Shown here piece by piece: positions 1-8,098 of a stretch of 64,000 nucleotides of DNA. The notes beneath the pieces were generated by a model that was given only the letters and a program-made list of their open reading frames with translations, was not told the origin of the DNA and did not search any database. This stretch comes from Bradyrhizobium diazoefficiens. GTDB lineage: Bacteria; Pseudomonadota; Alphaproteobacteria; Rhizobiales; Xanthobacteraceae. Within the stretch, counting starts at the first letter, position 1; every line of letters starts with the position of its first letter. The translations under genes were made by a program, and so were the position numbers. The stretch is from contig NZ_JAENXS010000001.1 of assembly GCF_016612535.1 (NCBI RefSeq), forward strand, positions 2,071,501 to 2,135,500. Reading direction: 5' to 3'.

Positions 1-1
1 G

Positions 2-874
2 ATGCAGCCGAACCTCCAGCAGGATGCAAAGTTCAACTACTCCGCCAAGGCGGAGGTGATGAAGAAGTATCTGGCGCTGTCGGATCGCTCCTCCGGACCG
101 CAATCGACCGGCGTGCGCGATGCCACCATTCTGATCTGGCCGGAATCCGCGTTTCCGTTCTTCCTGACCCGCGAAGCCGATGTGATGGCCGAGATCGCCG
201 AGCTGTTGCCCAAGGGCACGGTGCTGATCACCGGGTCGGTCCGCGCCCCCGACCTACCTCCGCGCACGCCGATCACGCGGGCCTATAATTCGATCTACGT
301 GATCGACCACGACGGCAGCGTGCTCGCGGTCTACGACAAGCTGCATTTGGTTCCGTTCGGAGAATATCTCCCGTTCCAGGACACGATGGAGAAGCTCGGC
401 TTCGAGCAACTGACGCGCATGCGCGGCGGCTTCATTGCCGGCACGGTGCGGCACGTGCTGCCGGTGCCGGGGGCGCCGCCCGCGCTGCCGCTGATCTGCT
501 ACGAGGCGATCTTCCCCGGCGAGGTTGGGACGCGCGACGAGCGTCCGGGCTGGATGGTGAACCTCACCAATGACGGCTGGTTCGGCATCTCGACCGGGCC
601 GTACCAGCATCTGGAGCAGGCGCGGATGCGCGCCATCGAACTTGGGCTGCCGCTGGTCCGCTCCGCAAACACCGGCATCTCGGCCGTGGTCGATCCGGTA
701 GGCCGCACGGTGGCGAGCCTCGGTCTCGGAATCGAAGGCATTTTGGACGCAAACCTGCCCACCGCAATCCCGCCCACAATCTATGCGAGAGTCGGTGACA
801 TCCCCGCAGCGATGCTCGTCGCGCTGGCTGTGATTCTGGCGGTGCGACGCCGTTTGGCCAAACGGCACCCCTGA
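2..874 (+). CDS. lnt: Apolipoprotein N-acyltransferase, C-terminal part (5' end outside window)
   Basis: Transfers the third acyl chain to the N-terminal Cys of lipoproteins in the inner membrane. Only the nitrilase-like catalytic domain and the last membrane helix are in the window; the N-terminal membrane helices lie upstream, so the Met at the window edge is probably internal. The catalytic triad is visible in window numbering: Glu48 (WPESAF), Lys113 (YDKLHLVPFGEYLP) and Cys167 (LICYEAIF). A hydrophobic stretch near the C-terminus (IPAAMLVALAVILAV) is the final transmembrane segment. The next gene is an XRE regulator, an arrangement I recall as common in Rhizobiales. Confidence 0.95.
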   Translation: MQPNLQQDAKFNYSAKAEVMKKYLALSDRSSGPQSTGVRDATILIWPESAFPFFLTREADVMAEIAELLPKGTVLITGSVRAPDLPPRTPITRAYNSIYVIDHDGSVLAVYDKLHLVPFGEYLPFQDTMEKLGFEQLTRMRGGFIAGTVRHVLPVPGAPPALPLICYEAIFPGEVGTRDERPGWMVNLTNDGWFGISTGPYQHLEQARMRAIELGLPLVRSANTGISAVVDPVGRTVASLGLGIEGILDANLPTAIPPTIYARVGDIPAAMLVALAVILAVRRRLAKRHP

Positions 875-1039
875 TTACGCCGTCGCTAGCGGTTTCCGGC
901 GAGGCGGCGGGGAAACTTTTGACAATCGTGGTCGCACGGTTGACAGACTGCACACGGGCTCCCCATTCTGCACCCGCTGCAAAAGACAGCGGTGCATTGC
1001 TAAATTTCTCCGCAATGTTTCCCCAATCAGGGTGAAGTT

Positions 1040-1069
1040 TTGACGTCGCTGGCACCTGAGGAATACTTT
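1040..1069 (+). promoter_or_regulatory. Possible sigma70-type promoter of the XRE regulator gene
   Basis: TTGACG at 1040-1045 and TACTTT at 1064-1069 are separated by 18 bases, and a good ribosome site (GAGGAA) directly precedes the ATG at 1107. Prediction from sequence only. Confidence 0.3.
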
Positions 1070-1106
1070 CTATTGCGCCGAGGGTGGTGTTTGGAGGGCT
1101 GAGGAA

Positions 1107-1520
1107 ATGTCGAAAGCGCCCAACCCTGTTGACAGATATGTCGGCAGTCGCGTGCGTATGCGCCGCATCATGTTGGGCATGAGCCAGGAAAAGCTCGGTG
1201 AAGCTTTGGGCCTGACATTCCAGCAGATTCAGAAGTACGAGAAGGGCACGAACCGCGTCGGTGCGAGCCGTATCCAGCAGATTGCCGAGATTCTCCAGGT
1301 GCCGGTGTCGTTCCTGTTCGAGGGCGGTCCGAGCGGCGTGGCCGGCCCTAACGGCTTCGCCGAAGGCGCTTCGCCCTCCTACGTCTCCGATTTCCTCGCG
1401 ACCTCCGAAGGGCTCGCGCTGACCAAGGCCTTCACCCGAATCACCGATTCGAAGCTGCGCCGTTCGATCGTCGATCTCGTCGAGCAGATCGCCGCCCGCG
1501 AAGGTCCGGACAAGCGCTGA
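1107..1520 (+). CDS. XRE/Cro-CI family transcriptional regulator (PhrR-like)
   Basis: A 137-residue protein with one helix-turn-helix domain at about residues 12-68 (RMRRIMLGMSQEKLGEALG followed by TFQQIQKYEKGTNRVGASRI). The typical XRE features SQEKLG and FQQIQKYE are clear. The C-terminal half (about 70-137) is Gly/Ser-rich then helical, and is shared with a family of Rhizobiales regulators that includes PhrR as I recall it. The start has a good Shine-Dalgarno sequence (GAGGAA). It sits alone between lnt and the peptidase gene, 230 bases after lnt, so it probably has its own promoter. Its targets cannot be read from the sequence. Confidence 0.85.
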   Translation: MSKAPNPVDRYVGSRVRMRRIMLGMSQEKLGEALGLTFQQIQKYEKGTNRVGASRIQQIAEILQVPVSFLFEGGPSGVAGPNGFAEGASPSYVSDFLATSEGLALTKAFTRITDSKLRRSIVDLVEQIAAREGPDKR

Positions 1521-1635
1521 CACGCCACTTCATTCCGATTTGAGACTGCGCCAAATCTGGCCTATGTCGTCATTTGCGGACGCGCTTTGCGCGGCCTCCG
1601 CCGAAATGATACGATTCGAAGGCACAGATACGTCC

Positions 1636-2763
1636 ATGGCGAGCTCCAATTCGTTCGATTCCCAAACTATCCTCGCTGGTATCCGCCGCTGGGTGGAGAT
1701 CGAGACGCCGACGGAAGTGCCTGAACAGGTCAACAAGCTGACCTCGGTGGTCGCCGACCATTATCGCGATCTGCCCGTCACGCTCGAGCGCGTCGCCGGC
1801 GTCGATGGCTGCGGCGATCATCTCGTGGTGCGTTCGACCTGGGGCCAGGACCGCCCCGGTATCTTGGTGCTGAGTCATCTCGATACCGTTCATCCGATGG
1901 GCTTCATCGCGCGCCTGCCTTTCAAGGTCGAAGGCGACAGCGCGTTCGGCCCCGGCATCTACGACATGAAGGGCGGCGCCTACATCGCCTATCACGCTTT
2001 TCGCGAGCTTTGCGCCAGGCCCGACCGTCCGCCGCTTGGCATCACCCACATGTTCACCTCCGACGAGGAGATCGGCAGTCCCACCTCGCGCGCTCTCATC
2101 GAGCAGGAAGGGCGCAAGGCCAAATACGTACTGGTGACGGAGCCGGCGCGCGACGGCGGCAAGATCGTCACCGGGCGCAAGGGCGTCGGGCGTTTCAAGA
2201 TTTACATCAAGGGCGTGCCCGCACATGCCGGCTCGCGGCCCGAAGACGGTCGCAGCGCCGTGCGCGAGCTCGCCAACGTCATCCAGACGCTGGAAGGGAT
2301 GAACGATTTGAAGCGCGGCGTCACCGTCAATGTCGGCGTGGTGCGCGGCGGCACGCGTCCCAACGTCACGGCGGAAGAGGCCTATGCCGAAGTCGATCTG
2401 CGCGTGCCGAGCTTCAATGACGCGGAAGAATTCGTCGGCAAGATCCTTGGACTGACGTCGAAGACCGACGGCGTGACCGTCACCGTCACCGGCGAGCTCA
2501 ACCGTCCGCCCTACGAGAAAGGCAATGCCGGCGCCTCGCTGTACGAGCACGCGAAGACGCTGGCCGCGGAGATCGGTTTCGAGCTGATCGACACCCACAC
2601 CGGCGGCGGCTCGGACGGCAATTTCACCGCGCCGCATACCGGCACGCTCGACGGACTCGGCGTCGACGGCAAGGGCGCACACACCCATTATGAGCAGCTC
2701 TACGTCTCCTCGCTCGAGCCGCGCGCCCGGCTGCTCTATCGCCTGTACCAGACGCTGCGATGA
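1636..2763 (+). CDS. M20 family metallopeptidase, glutamate carboxypeptidase-like
   Basis: Predicted dinuclear zinc carboxypeptidase (M20, CPG2-like) of 375 residues. Metal ligands and catalytic residues are visible: His81 and Asp83 in LSHLDTVHP, Asp110 in GIYDMKGG, the Glu144-Glu145 pair in SDEEIGS, Glu169 in VTEPA and a late His in HTGGGSDGN. The dimerisation (lid) domain is around residues 180-295. The frame is open further up (to 1540), but homology begins near SQTILAGIRRW, so the ATG at 1636 (MASSNS) is preferred. The stop overlaps the trmB start by four bases (ATGA), implying translational coupling. The substrate is unknown; folate-type or N-acyl amino acid substrates are possible. Confidence 0.88.
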   Translation: MASSNSFDSQTILAGIRRWVEIETPTEVPEQVNKLTSVVADHYRDLPVTLERVAGVDGCGDHLVVRSTWGQDRPGILVLSHLDTVHPMGFIARLPFKVEGDSAFGPGIYDMKGGAYIAYHAFRELCARPDRPPLGITHMFTSDEEIGSPTSRALIEQEGRKAKYVLVTEPARDGGKIVTGRKGVGRFKIYIKGVPAHAGSRPEDGRSAVRELANVIQTLEGMNDLKRGVTVNVGVVRGGTRPNVTAEEAYAEVDLRVPSFNDAEEFVGKILGLTSKTDGVTVTVTGELNRPPYEKGNAGASLYEHAKTLAAEIGFELIDTHTGGGSDGNFTAPHTGTLDGLGVDGKGAHTHYEQLYVSSLEPRARLLYRLYQTLR

Positions 2764-3470
2764 GCGAGCGCAAATCAGATCCCGATCGCGACGATAGCGA
2801 GCGGGCCTTCTTCGGACGGCGCAAGGGCCACAAGCTCAGGCAGCACCAGGCCGAGCTGGTCGATCATCTGCTGCCGCATCTTTCGCTCGACATCACGACG
2901 GAGAGGCCCGCGAACGCCGCCGAGATCTTCGATCCAGCGGCGGAAGACGCGCGACTCGAGATCGGCTTCGGCGGCGGCGAACATCTCGCGGCGGAAGCGC
3001 AGACCTTCGCGACGACCGGCTTCATCGGCTGCGAGCCCTATGTCAACGGCATGGCCAAGATCCTCGCGCAGATCGAGGCCGCCAACATCGCCAACATCCG
3101 CCTGTTTGCCGGCGACGCCGCCGAGCTGCTGGCCTGGCTGCCGAACGCGTCGCTGTCGCGGATCGATCTGATCCATCCCGATCCCTGGCCGAAACGGCGG
3201 CACTGGAAGCGGCGCTTCGTTCAGGACCGCACGATCGCCGCGATGGCGCGCGTGCTGAAGCCGGGCGGTGAGTTCCGCTTCGTCTGCGATATCGACGATT
3301 ACTGCGCCTGGACGCTGTCGCATCTAGCGCGCGCGTCTGATTTTCAGTGGCTTGCGGAACGCGCCGACGATTTTCGTCAGCCCTGGGCCGACTACACCAT
3401 GACGCGCTATGGACGAAAAGCCGCGCGCGAGGGGCGCAAGGCGGCATATCTGCGATTCAAGCGACTCTGA
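2760..3470 (+). CDS. trmB: tRNA (guanine-N7-)-methyltransferase
   Basis: Methylates N7 of G46 in the tRNA variable loop using S-adenosylmethionine. The SAM-binding motif LEIGFGGGEHLA is at residues 66-77 and the family signature HPDPWPKRRHWKRRF at 139-153. The length of 236 residues is normal. It starts inside the stop of the M20 peptidase gene (ATGA), so the two are probably co-transcribed. Confidence 0.95.
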   Translation: MSERKSDPDRDDSERAFFGRRKGHKLRQHQAELVDHLLPHLSLDITTERPANAAEIFDPAAEDARLEIGFGGGEHLAAEAQTFATTGFIGCEPYVNGMAKILAQIEAANIANIRLFAGDAAELLAWLPNASLSRIDLIHPDPWPKRRHWKRRFVQDRTIAAMARVLKPGGEFRFVCDIDDYCAWTLSHLARASDFQWLAERADDFRQPWADYTMTRYGRKAAREGRKAAYLRFKRL

Positions 3471-3472
3471 TT

Positions 3473-3500
3473 ATTGCTTGAGCATGATTTTTTCGGATGC
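3473..3500. repeat. Fragment of a dispersed palindromic repeat
   Basis: The run TTGCTTGAGCATGATTTTTT just after trmB matches the left arm of the repeat at 12936-12993 (TTGTTTGAGCATGATC). Only the left arm is present, so this copy is truncated. It lies between the convergent trmB and DUF2336 genes. Confidence 0.6.
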
Positions 3501-3501
3501 G

Positions 3502-4584
3502 CTAGATCGTTCGCCGGTTGCGCCAGAAATTCACGACGCGCTCGGCGGTCGTCGGCATCAGGCGCGTGAAGTTTACGCGCGCCTGCTCCAGATCGGCATC
3601 GGCCGGCATGCGATGCGGGCCGTACCACATCAGGACCAGCGCGCGCACCGTGGGCCAGCCGAGATTCAGGACCCGGCCGAGGATCAGGATCGGATCATAG
3701 CGGTCGCCCGCGATCAGGCGGTCGAGGATCGAGAGCCTGACGCCGGCCATCGCCGAGAGTGAGGCGACCGATTCCTCGTATTTGAGCGCCTTGGCGAAGC
3801 CGAGCAACGCGCTCTCGCCGAGATGACCGCCGCGATGCAGGCCGAGCACCGTGCGTTGCGCGGCGGAGAAATCGCGCCGCGGACCAGGCGGCAGCGCGGC
3901 CTCCTCGATCGCGGCCATGGCGCGCTTGATCTCGACTTGGCGCGCCGGATGGACCACGCTGGAGAGACGACGCCGAATGACGTCGAGCGTGCCGTCAAGA
4001 AGCTGTTTGAGGTGCTCGCCGGAGAGATCCTCGCGCTGGCCGATCTTGAGCGTCAGCACGCCGTCCTGGCTCGCGCGCTTGATCAGCTCCGAATAGCCGT
4101 CGGCTGAGAAGATCGCACCGGCATTGCCGGCGGCGCGGCGCACCACGTCGCGATCGCCGCGTTCGACTAGAACGTCGGTGATTTGCGTCGACAGGGTCGG
4201 CCGCTCCGTCATCGCCAACAGATGGCCCTGGCCCTTCAGCCGGGCGATCTCGACGAGTGCGGCTTCATCGAGCACGGGCGAGCGGCGCAGCACCGGGCCC
4301 GCCACCAGGATTTCGTTTTCGCGGGCGAGCTGGCCCACCAGATGCGGCGGAGCATTGTCCAGCTGCGAGAATCGCTCGGCCAGATCGACGCGCGAGGCAA
4401 GCTCCGCGTGCGGGACGAGATCGATCAGGAGATTGTCGAAGAGATCGACGAGGTCGGGACGAAGATTTGCGGCGTCCTGAAAGAACAGCGCGGCGATGGC
4501 GCGCGCGATCTCGCCACGGCGCCGGGGATCACCGCGTTTGACGATATCGTCCAGTCCGGGAATGAGCGACGTGGCAACGGTCAT
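3502..4584 (-). CDS. DUF2336 domain-containing protein
   Basis: A 360-residue, Leu- and Arg-rich, all-helical protein matching the alphaproteobacterial DUF2336 family as I know it (start MTVATSLIPGLDDIVKRGD; central repeats such as VLVERGDRDVVRRAAGNAGA). The repeated pattern of helices suggests a HEAT-like scaffold. No enzymatic motif or signal peptide was seen. The frame is open 19 codons upstream, but the Met at 4584 fits the family start better. It stands alone, convergent with trmB. Function is unknown. Confidence 0.8.
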   Translation of the reverse strand: MTVATSLIPGLDDIVKRGDPRRRGEIARAIAALFFQDAANLRPDLVDLFDNLLIDLVPHAELASRVDLAERFSQLDNAPPHLVGQLARENEILVAGPVLRRSPVLDEAALVEIARLKGQGHLLAMTERPTLSTQITDVLVERGDRDVVRRAAGNAGAIFSADGYSELIKRASQDGVLTLKIGQREDLSGEHLKQLLDGTLDVIRRRLSSVVHPARQVEIKRAMAAIEEAALPPGPRRDFSAAQRTVLGLHRGGHLGESALLGFAKALKYEESVASLSAMAGVRLSILDRLIAGDRYDPILILGRVLNLGWPTVRALVLMWYGPHRMPADADLEQARVNFTRLMPTTAERVVNFWRNRRTI

Positions 4585-4733
4585 GAAACGCAACTCGAAT
4601 CTGGCACGCCGTGGGCGCGCCATAGGCTCAAGCCGCCCCACAATCGGGGAATTTAGCCCCGTTTCGTGAAGGAAGCGTTGCTCCGGCGCTGCCGGCCGGG
4701 GCGCAAAAAGCCCGCATCCGGCTGCGATGGGCC

Positions 4734-4761
4734 TTGTCCGGGCGGGTGGAAAGCGCTATAT
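4734..4761 (+). promoter_or_regulatory. Predicted promoter of the rimP-nusA-infB operon
   Basis: TTGTCC at 4734-4739 and CTATAT at 4756-4761 with a 16-base spacer give a sigma70-like promoter in the 368-base gap between the DUF2336 gene and rimP. The predicted start is near 4768, leaving a leader of about 185 bases before rimP. Confidence 0.45.
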
Positions 4762-4797
4762 CACCGCCAATTCATCTTCTCATACGATCCGCGTAGT

Positions 4798-4828
4798 GAG
4801 AGTGGGCCCGAAAGGACCCGCTCTTTTT
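4798..4828 (+). terminator. Intrinsic-terminator-like hairpin in the rimP leader
   Basis: An imperfect stem of about 11 base pairs (left arm AGTGGGCCC, right arm GGACCCGCT, loop GAAA) is followed by six T residues, about 30-60 bases after the predicted promoter start and 124 bases before rimP. The position suggests transcription attenuation of the operon, or the end of a short leader RNA. Confidence 0.55.
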
Positions 4829-4904
4829 TATTACCTGAGCGCGGCTTGGCGGAAGATGCGGCCCGACCGACTGTCGGGAAAGTTCCGAAGCGGGCTTTGA
4901 CGTC

Positions 4905-4920
4905 TTAACCAAGCCTTAAC
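4905..4920 (+). promoter_or_regulatory. CtrA-type box in the rimP leader
   Basis: TTAACCAAGCCTTAAC fits the full alphaproteobacterial CtrA consensus TTAA-N7-TTAAC. It lies 33 bases before the rimP ATG and overlaps a TTGACG hexamer (4897-4902). A chance match cannot be excluded. Confidence 0.35.
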
Positions 4921-4952
4921 CATCGAGACCATCGAGCGCCTTGACCCCTGAT

Positions 4953-5708
4953 ATGACCGAACCGAACACTGGTTCCACCGATGCCGAGTTGCTGGCCGAG
5001 CCGAGGCTCGTGGTCGAGCCGGGCGCCGCGGCACGGGTGTCTGCGGTCGCAGGTCCGGTGCTCGAGGGCATGGGCTACCGCCTGGTGCGAATCCGCATCT
5101 CGGGCGAGGCCGGCTGCACCGTGCAGATCATGGCCGAGCGGCCGGACGGCTCGATGCAGCTCGAGGATTGCGAGGCGATCTCGCGGGCCCTGTCGCCCGT
5201 GCTCGACGTCGCCGACCCCATCGATCGCGCCTACCGGCTGGAAATCTCCTCGCCGGGGATCGACCGCCCGCTGGTGCGCCGCTCCGATTTCGAGCGCTAT
5301 TCCGGCTATCTGGTGAAGATCGAGATGGCGGTCGCTCATGAGGGACGCAAACGGTTCCGCGGCACGCTCGGGGCCGTCGAAGGCGACCGCGTGCATCTGC
5401 GTCGCGACGACGCCAAGGCAAACGACGATGTCGACGTGCTCCTGACGATGGAAGATATCGGCGAGGCCCGACTGGTGCTGACCGACGAGCTGATCGCGGA
5501 ATCCATGCGCCGCGGCAAGGCCGAGGAACGCCAGATGCGCCGCGATCTCGGCATCGCGCCGCCGCAGGCACCGCACGCGGAGATCAGTGCGAAGACCACC
5601 AAGAACACCAAGCCGATGAAGAAGCCGGCCCCGACCAATACCAAGAAACATCGTCTTGCCGCCGAACGCGCGCGGCGCGGCGAGATCGAGCCTGACGAAG
5701 GAGACTAG
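4953..5708 (+). CDS. rimP: Ribosome maturation factor RimP
   Basis: Needed for 30S subunit maturation. A 251-residue protein: the N-terminal alpha/beta domain spans about residues 17-105 ([17 protein letters not shown], then [12 protein letters not shown]) and the C-terminal SH3-like barrel about 106-165. A Lys/Thr-rich, probably disordered tail with repeated [15 protein letters not shown] sequence follows. A TTG at 4941 is in frame, but the ATG at 4953 (MTEPNTGS) matches the Bradyrhizobium form as I recall it. First gene of the operon, two bases before nusA. Confidence 0.93.
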   Translation: MTEPNTGSTDAELLAEPRLVVEPGAAARVSAVAGPVLEGMGYRLVRIRISGEAGCTVQIMAERPDGSMQLEDCEAISRALSPVLDVADPIDRAYRLEISSPGIDRPLVRRSDFERYSGYLVKIEMAVAHEGRKRFRGTLGAVEGDRVHLRRDDAKANDDVDVLLTMEDIGEARLVLTDELIAESMRRGKAEERQMRRDLGIAPPQAPHAEISAKTTKNTKPMKKPAPTNTKKHRLAAERARRGEIEPDEGD

Positions 5709-5710
5709 CC

Positions 5711-7321
5711 ATGGCAGTCAGCGCCAATCGACTTGAATTGCTCCAGATCGCCGACGCCGTCGCCCGCGAGAAATCAATCGACCGCGGCATCGTCATCGCG
5801 GCGATGGAAGATGCCATCGCCAAGGCGGCGCGGGCCCGTTACGGCAGCGAGACTGACGTTCATGCCGAGATCGATCCGAAGAAGGGCGAGCTGCGGCTGT
5901 CGCGCCACATGCTGGTCGTCGACAAGGTCGAAAACCACTCCAACCAGATCTCGCTGGTCGACGCGCAGCGCGCCAATCCCGGCGCCCAGGTCGGTGACAC
6001 CATTGCCGACACGCTGCCGCCGCTGGAATACGGCCGCATCGCCGCGCAGTCGGCCAAGCAGGTGATCGTGCAGAAGGTGCGCGAGGCCGAGCGCGACCGG
6101 CAATATCAGGAGTTCAAGGACCGCATCGGCGACATCGTCAACGGCGTCGTCAAACGCGTCGAATATGGCAGCGTGATCGTCGACCTCGGCCGTGGCGAAG
6201 CCATCATCCGCCGCGACGAGATGCTGCCGCGCGAAGTGTTTCGCAACGGCGACCGCGTCCGCGCCTACATCTTCGACGTCCGCCGCGAGACCCGCGGTCC
6301 CCAGATCTTCCTCTCCCGCACCCACCCGCAGTTCATGGCGAAGTTGTTCGCGCAGGAAGTGCCGGAGATCTATGACGGCATCGTCGAGATCAAGGCGGTC
6401 GCCCGCGATCCGGGCTCGCGCGCGAAAATTGGCGTGATTTCCCGCGATTCCTCGGTCGATCCGGTCGGCGCCTGCGTCGGTATGCGCGGCTCGCGCGTGC
6501 AGGCCGTGGTGAACGAATTGCAGGGCGAGAAGATCGACATCATTCCGTGGTCGCCCGACATCGCGACCTTCGTGGTCAACGCGCTGGCGCCGGCCGAAGT
6601 CTCCAAGGTCGTCATCGACGAGGACCGCGAGCGCATCGAGGTCGTGGTGCCCGACACCAACAACCAGCTCTCGCTGGCGATCGGTCGTCGCGGCCAGAAC
6701 GTCCGCCTCGCCTCGCAGCTCACCGGCTGGGACATCGACATCCTGACCGAACAGGAGGAATCGGAGCGCCGCCAGGCCGACTTCGAGAACTCCACCCGCG
6801 TCTTCATGGAATCGCTCAATGTCGACGAAGTGGTCGGCCAGCTACTCGCGTCCGAAGGCTTCACCTCGGTCGAGGAACTCGCGATGGTAGACCTCAAGGA
6901 ACTCGCCGGTATCGAGGGTTTTGACGAGGAGACTGCGCAGGAGCTGCAGAACCGCGCCAGCGAATATCTCGATCAGCAGGAAGCCGAGATCGAGGGCCGG
7001 CGCAAGGAACTCGGCGTCGAGGACGCGGTCAAGGACGTGCCCGGCGTGACCTCGAAGATGCTGGTGAAGTTCGGCGAGAACGACATCAAGTCGGTCGAGG
7101 ACCTCGCCGGCTGCGCCACCGACGATCTGGTCGGCTGGACCGAGCGCAAGGAAGGCGGCGAGCAGACCAAGTTTGCCGGCGCGCTCGACGGTCTCGGCGT
7201 CTCCCGCGACGATGCGGAGGCCATGATCATGCAGGCTCGCGTCAGGGCCGGCTGGATCACCGAGGCTGATTTGGCCAAGCCGGCCGAAGAGGCTGAGGCG
7301 GCCGAAGATCAGCCGGCTTAA
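5711..7321 (+). CDS. nusA: Transcription termination/antitermination factor NusA
   Basis: Binds RNA polymerase and RNA to control pausing, termination and antitermination. The order over 536 residues is: N-terminal polymerase-binding domain (1-125), S1 domain (about 135-200, VNGVVKRVEYGSVIVDLG), KH1 and KH2 (about 230-345, with IGRRGQNVRLA in KH2) and two C-terminal helix-hairpin-helix repeats (about 365-510), ending in an acidic Ala/Glu tail. It starts two bases after rimP. NusA feedback on its own operon is known in E. coli, which makes the leader hairpin at 4798 interesting. Confidence 0.97.
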   Translation: MAVSANRLELLQIADAVAREKSIDRGIVIAAMEDAIAKAARARYGSETDVHAEIDPKKGELRLSRHMLVVDKVENHSNQISLVDAQRANPGAQVGDTIADTLPPLEYGRIAAQSAKQVIVQKVREAERDRQYQEFKDRIGDIVNGVVKRVEYGSVIVDLGRGEAIIRRDEMLPREVFRNGDRVRAYIFDVRRETRGPQIFLSRTHPQFMAKLFAQEVPEIYDGIVEIKAVARDPGSRAKIGVISRDSSVDPVGACVGMRGSRVQAVVNELQGEKIDIIPWSPDIATFVVNALAPAEVSKVVIDEDRERIEVVVPDTNNQLSLAIGRRGQNVRLASQLTGWDIDILTEQEESERRQADFENSTRVFMESLNVDEVVGQLLASEGFTSVEELAMVDLKELAGIEGFDEETAQELQNRASEYLDQQEAEIEGRRKELGVEDAVKDVPGVTSKMLVKFGENDIKSVEDLAGCATDDLVGWTERKEGGEQTKFAGALDGLGVSRDDAEAMIMQARVRAGWITEADLAKPAEEAEAAEDQPA

Positions 7322-7344
7322 GGGCGAAGGAGGATGTCGCCCGG

Positions 7345-8028
7345 ATGCTTGCCAGCACTGACAACGAACTCGACCATGGACCGCGGACCGAAAGGTCCGC
7401 GACCATGCGGATGTGCGCTGTCAGCCGCGTGGTCCGGCCGATCGACGAACTGATCCGCTTCGTTGTATCGCCCCAGGGCGACATAGTTCCCGATCTCAAG
7501 CGAAAGCTGCCCGGACGGGGCATGTGGGTGACGGCATCGCACCAGGTGGTTGCGGAAGCCGTCCGTCGTCACCAATTTACCAAAGCCTTCAGGCGCGACC
7601 TGCGCATTCCCAAGACGCTTCCCGCCGACATCGAGGCGCTCCTGGTACGGAGCGTGACCGAAGCCCTTGGGATTGCTGCCAAGGCGAGGCAGGTCGTCGC
7701 CGGCTTCGGCAAGGTCGAGAGCGCCCTGCGGGAAGGCACGGTCGAGGTCCTGATCCATGCCAGCGACGGGGCCGCGGACGGAATCCGCAAATTGGACATG
7801 CTGGCGCGGCAAAATGACGGAAATCGCGGTGTCCAGCCGCCGATTCCCGTCGTCACCGCACTGAAATCGATAGAATTGGATTTGGCACTTACCCGGTCAA
7901 ATGTGATACATGCTGCCCTGCTCGCGGGCCCGGCGAGCAAGTCATTCCTGTCACGTAGCCAGATGCTGGTCCGATACCGGCTGGCGGACGATGACAAGAC
8001 TGCCGAACAGCCCGGCCAGGATTTCTGA
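7345..8028 (+). CDS. ylxR: YlxR-family RNA-binding protein with L7Ae-like domain
   Basis: A 227-residue protein between nusA and infB. The N-terminal YlxR (DUF448) domain spans about residues 21-75, with RMCAVSRVV and the signature LPGRGMWV. The second half (about 100-190, ALGIAAKARQVVAGFGKVE) resembles the L7Ae/L30e fold seen in alphaproteobacterial versions. A strong ribosome site (AAGGAGG, 7327-7333) fixes the start at 7345. Position inside the operon points to a role in ribosome or RNA metabolism; the exact role is unknown. Confidence 0.88.
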   Translation: MLASTDNELDHGPRTERSATMRMCAVSRVVRPIDELIRFVVSPQGDIVPDLKRKLPGRGMWVTASHQVVAEAVRRHQFTKAFRRDLRIPKTLPADIEALLVRSVTEALGIAAKARQVVAGFGKVESALREGTVEVLIHASDGAADGIRKLDMLARQNDGNRGVQPPIPVVTALKSIELDLALTRSNVIHAALLAGPASKSFLSRSQMLVRYRLADDDKTAEQPGQDF

Positions 8029-8098
8029 GAGACAACGACGACCCGATAGGATGGTGCGGCAACGCACAACACTGACAAATCAGGATTAGGACTGCTGA

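Noticed and set aside
919..945. Two TTGACA hexamers (919-924 and 940-945) upstream of the XRE gene
   Set aside because: No acceptable -10 element at 16-18 bases from either.
564..1523. 319-codon minus-strand frame across lnt and the XRE gene
   Set aside because: Covers two real genes on the other strand and shows no domain.
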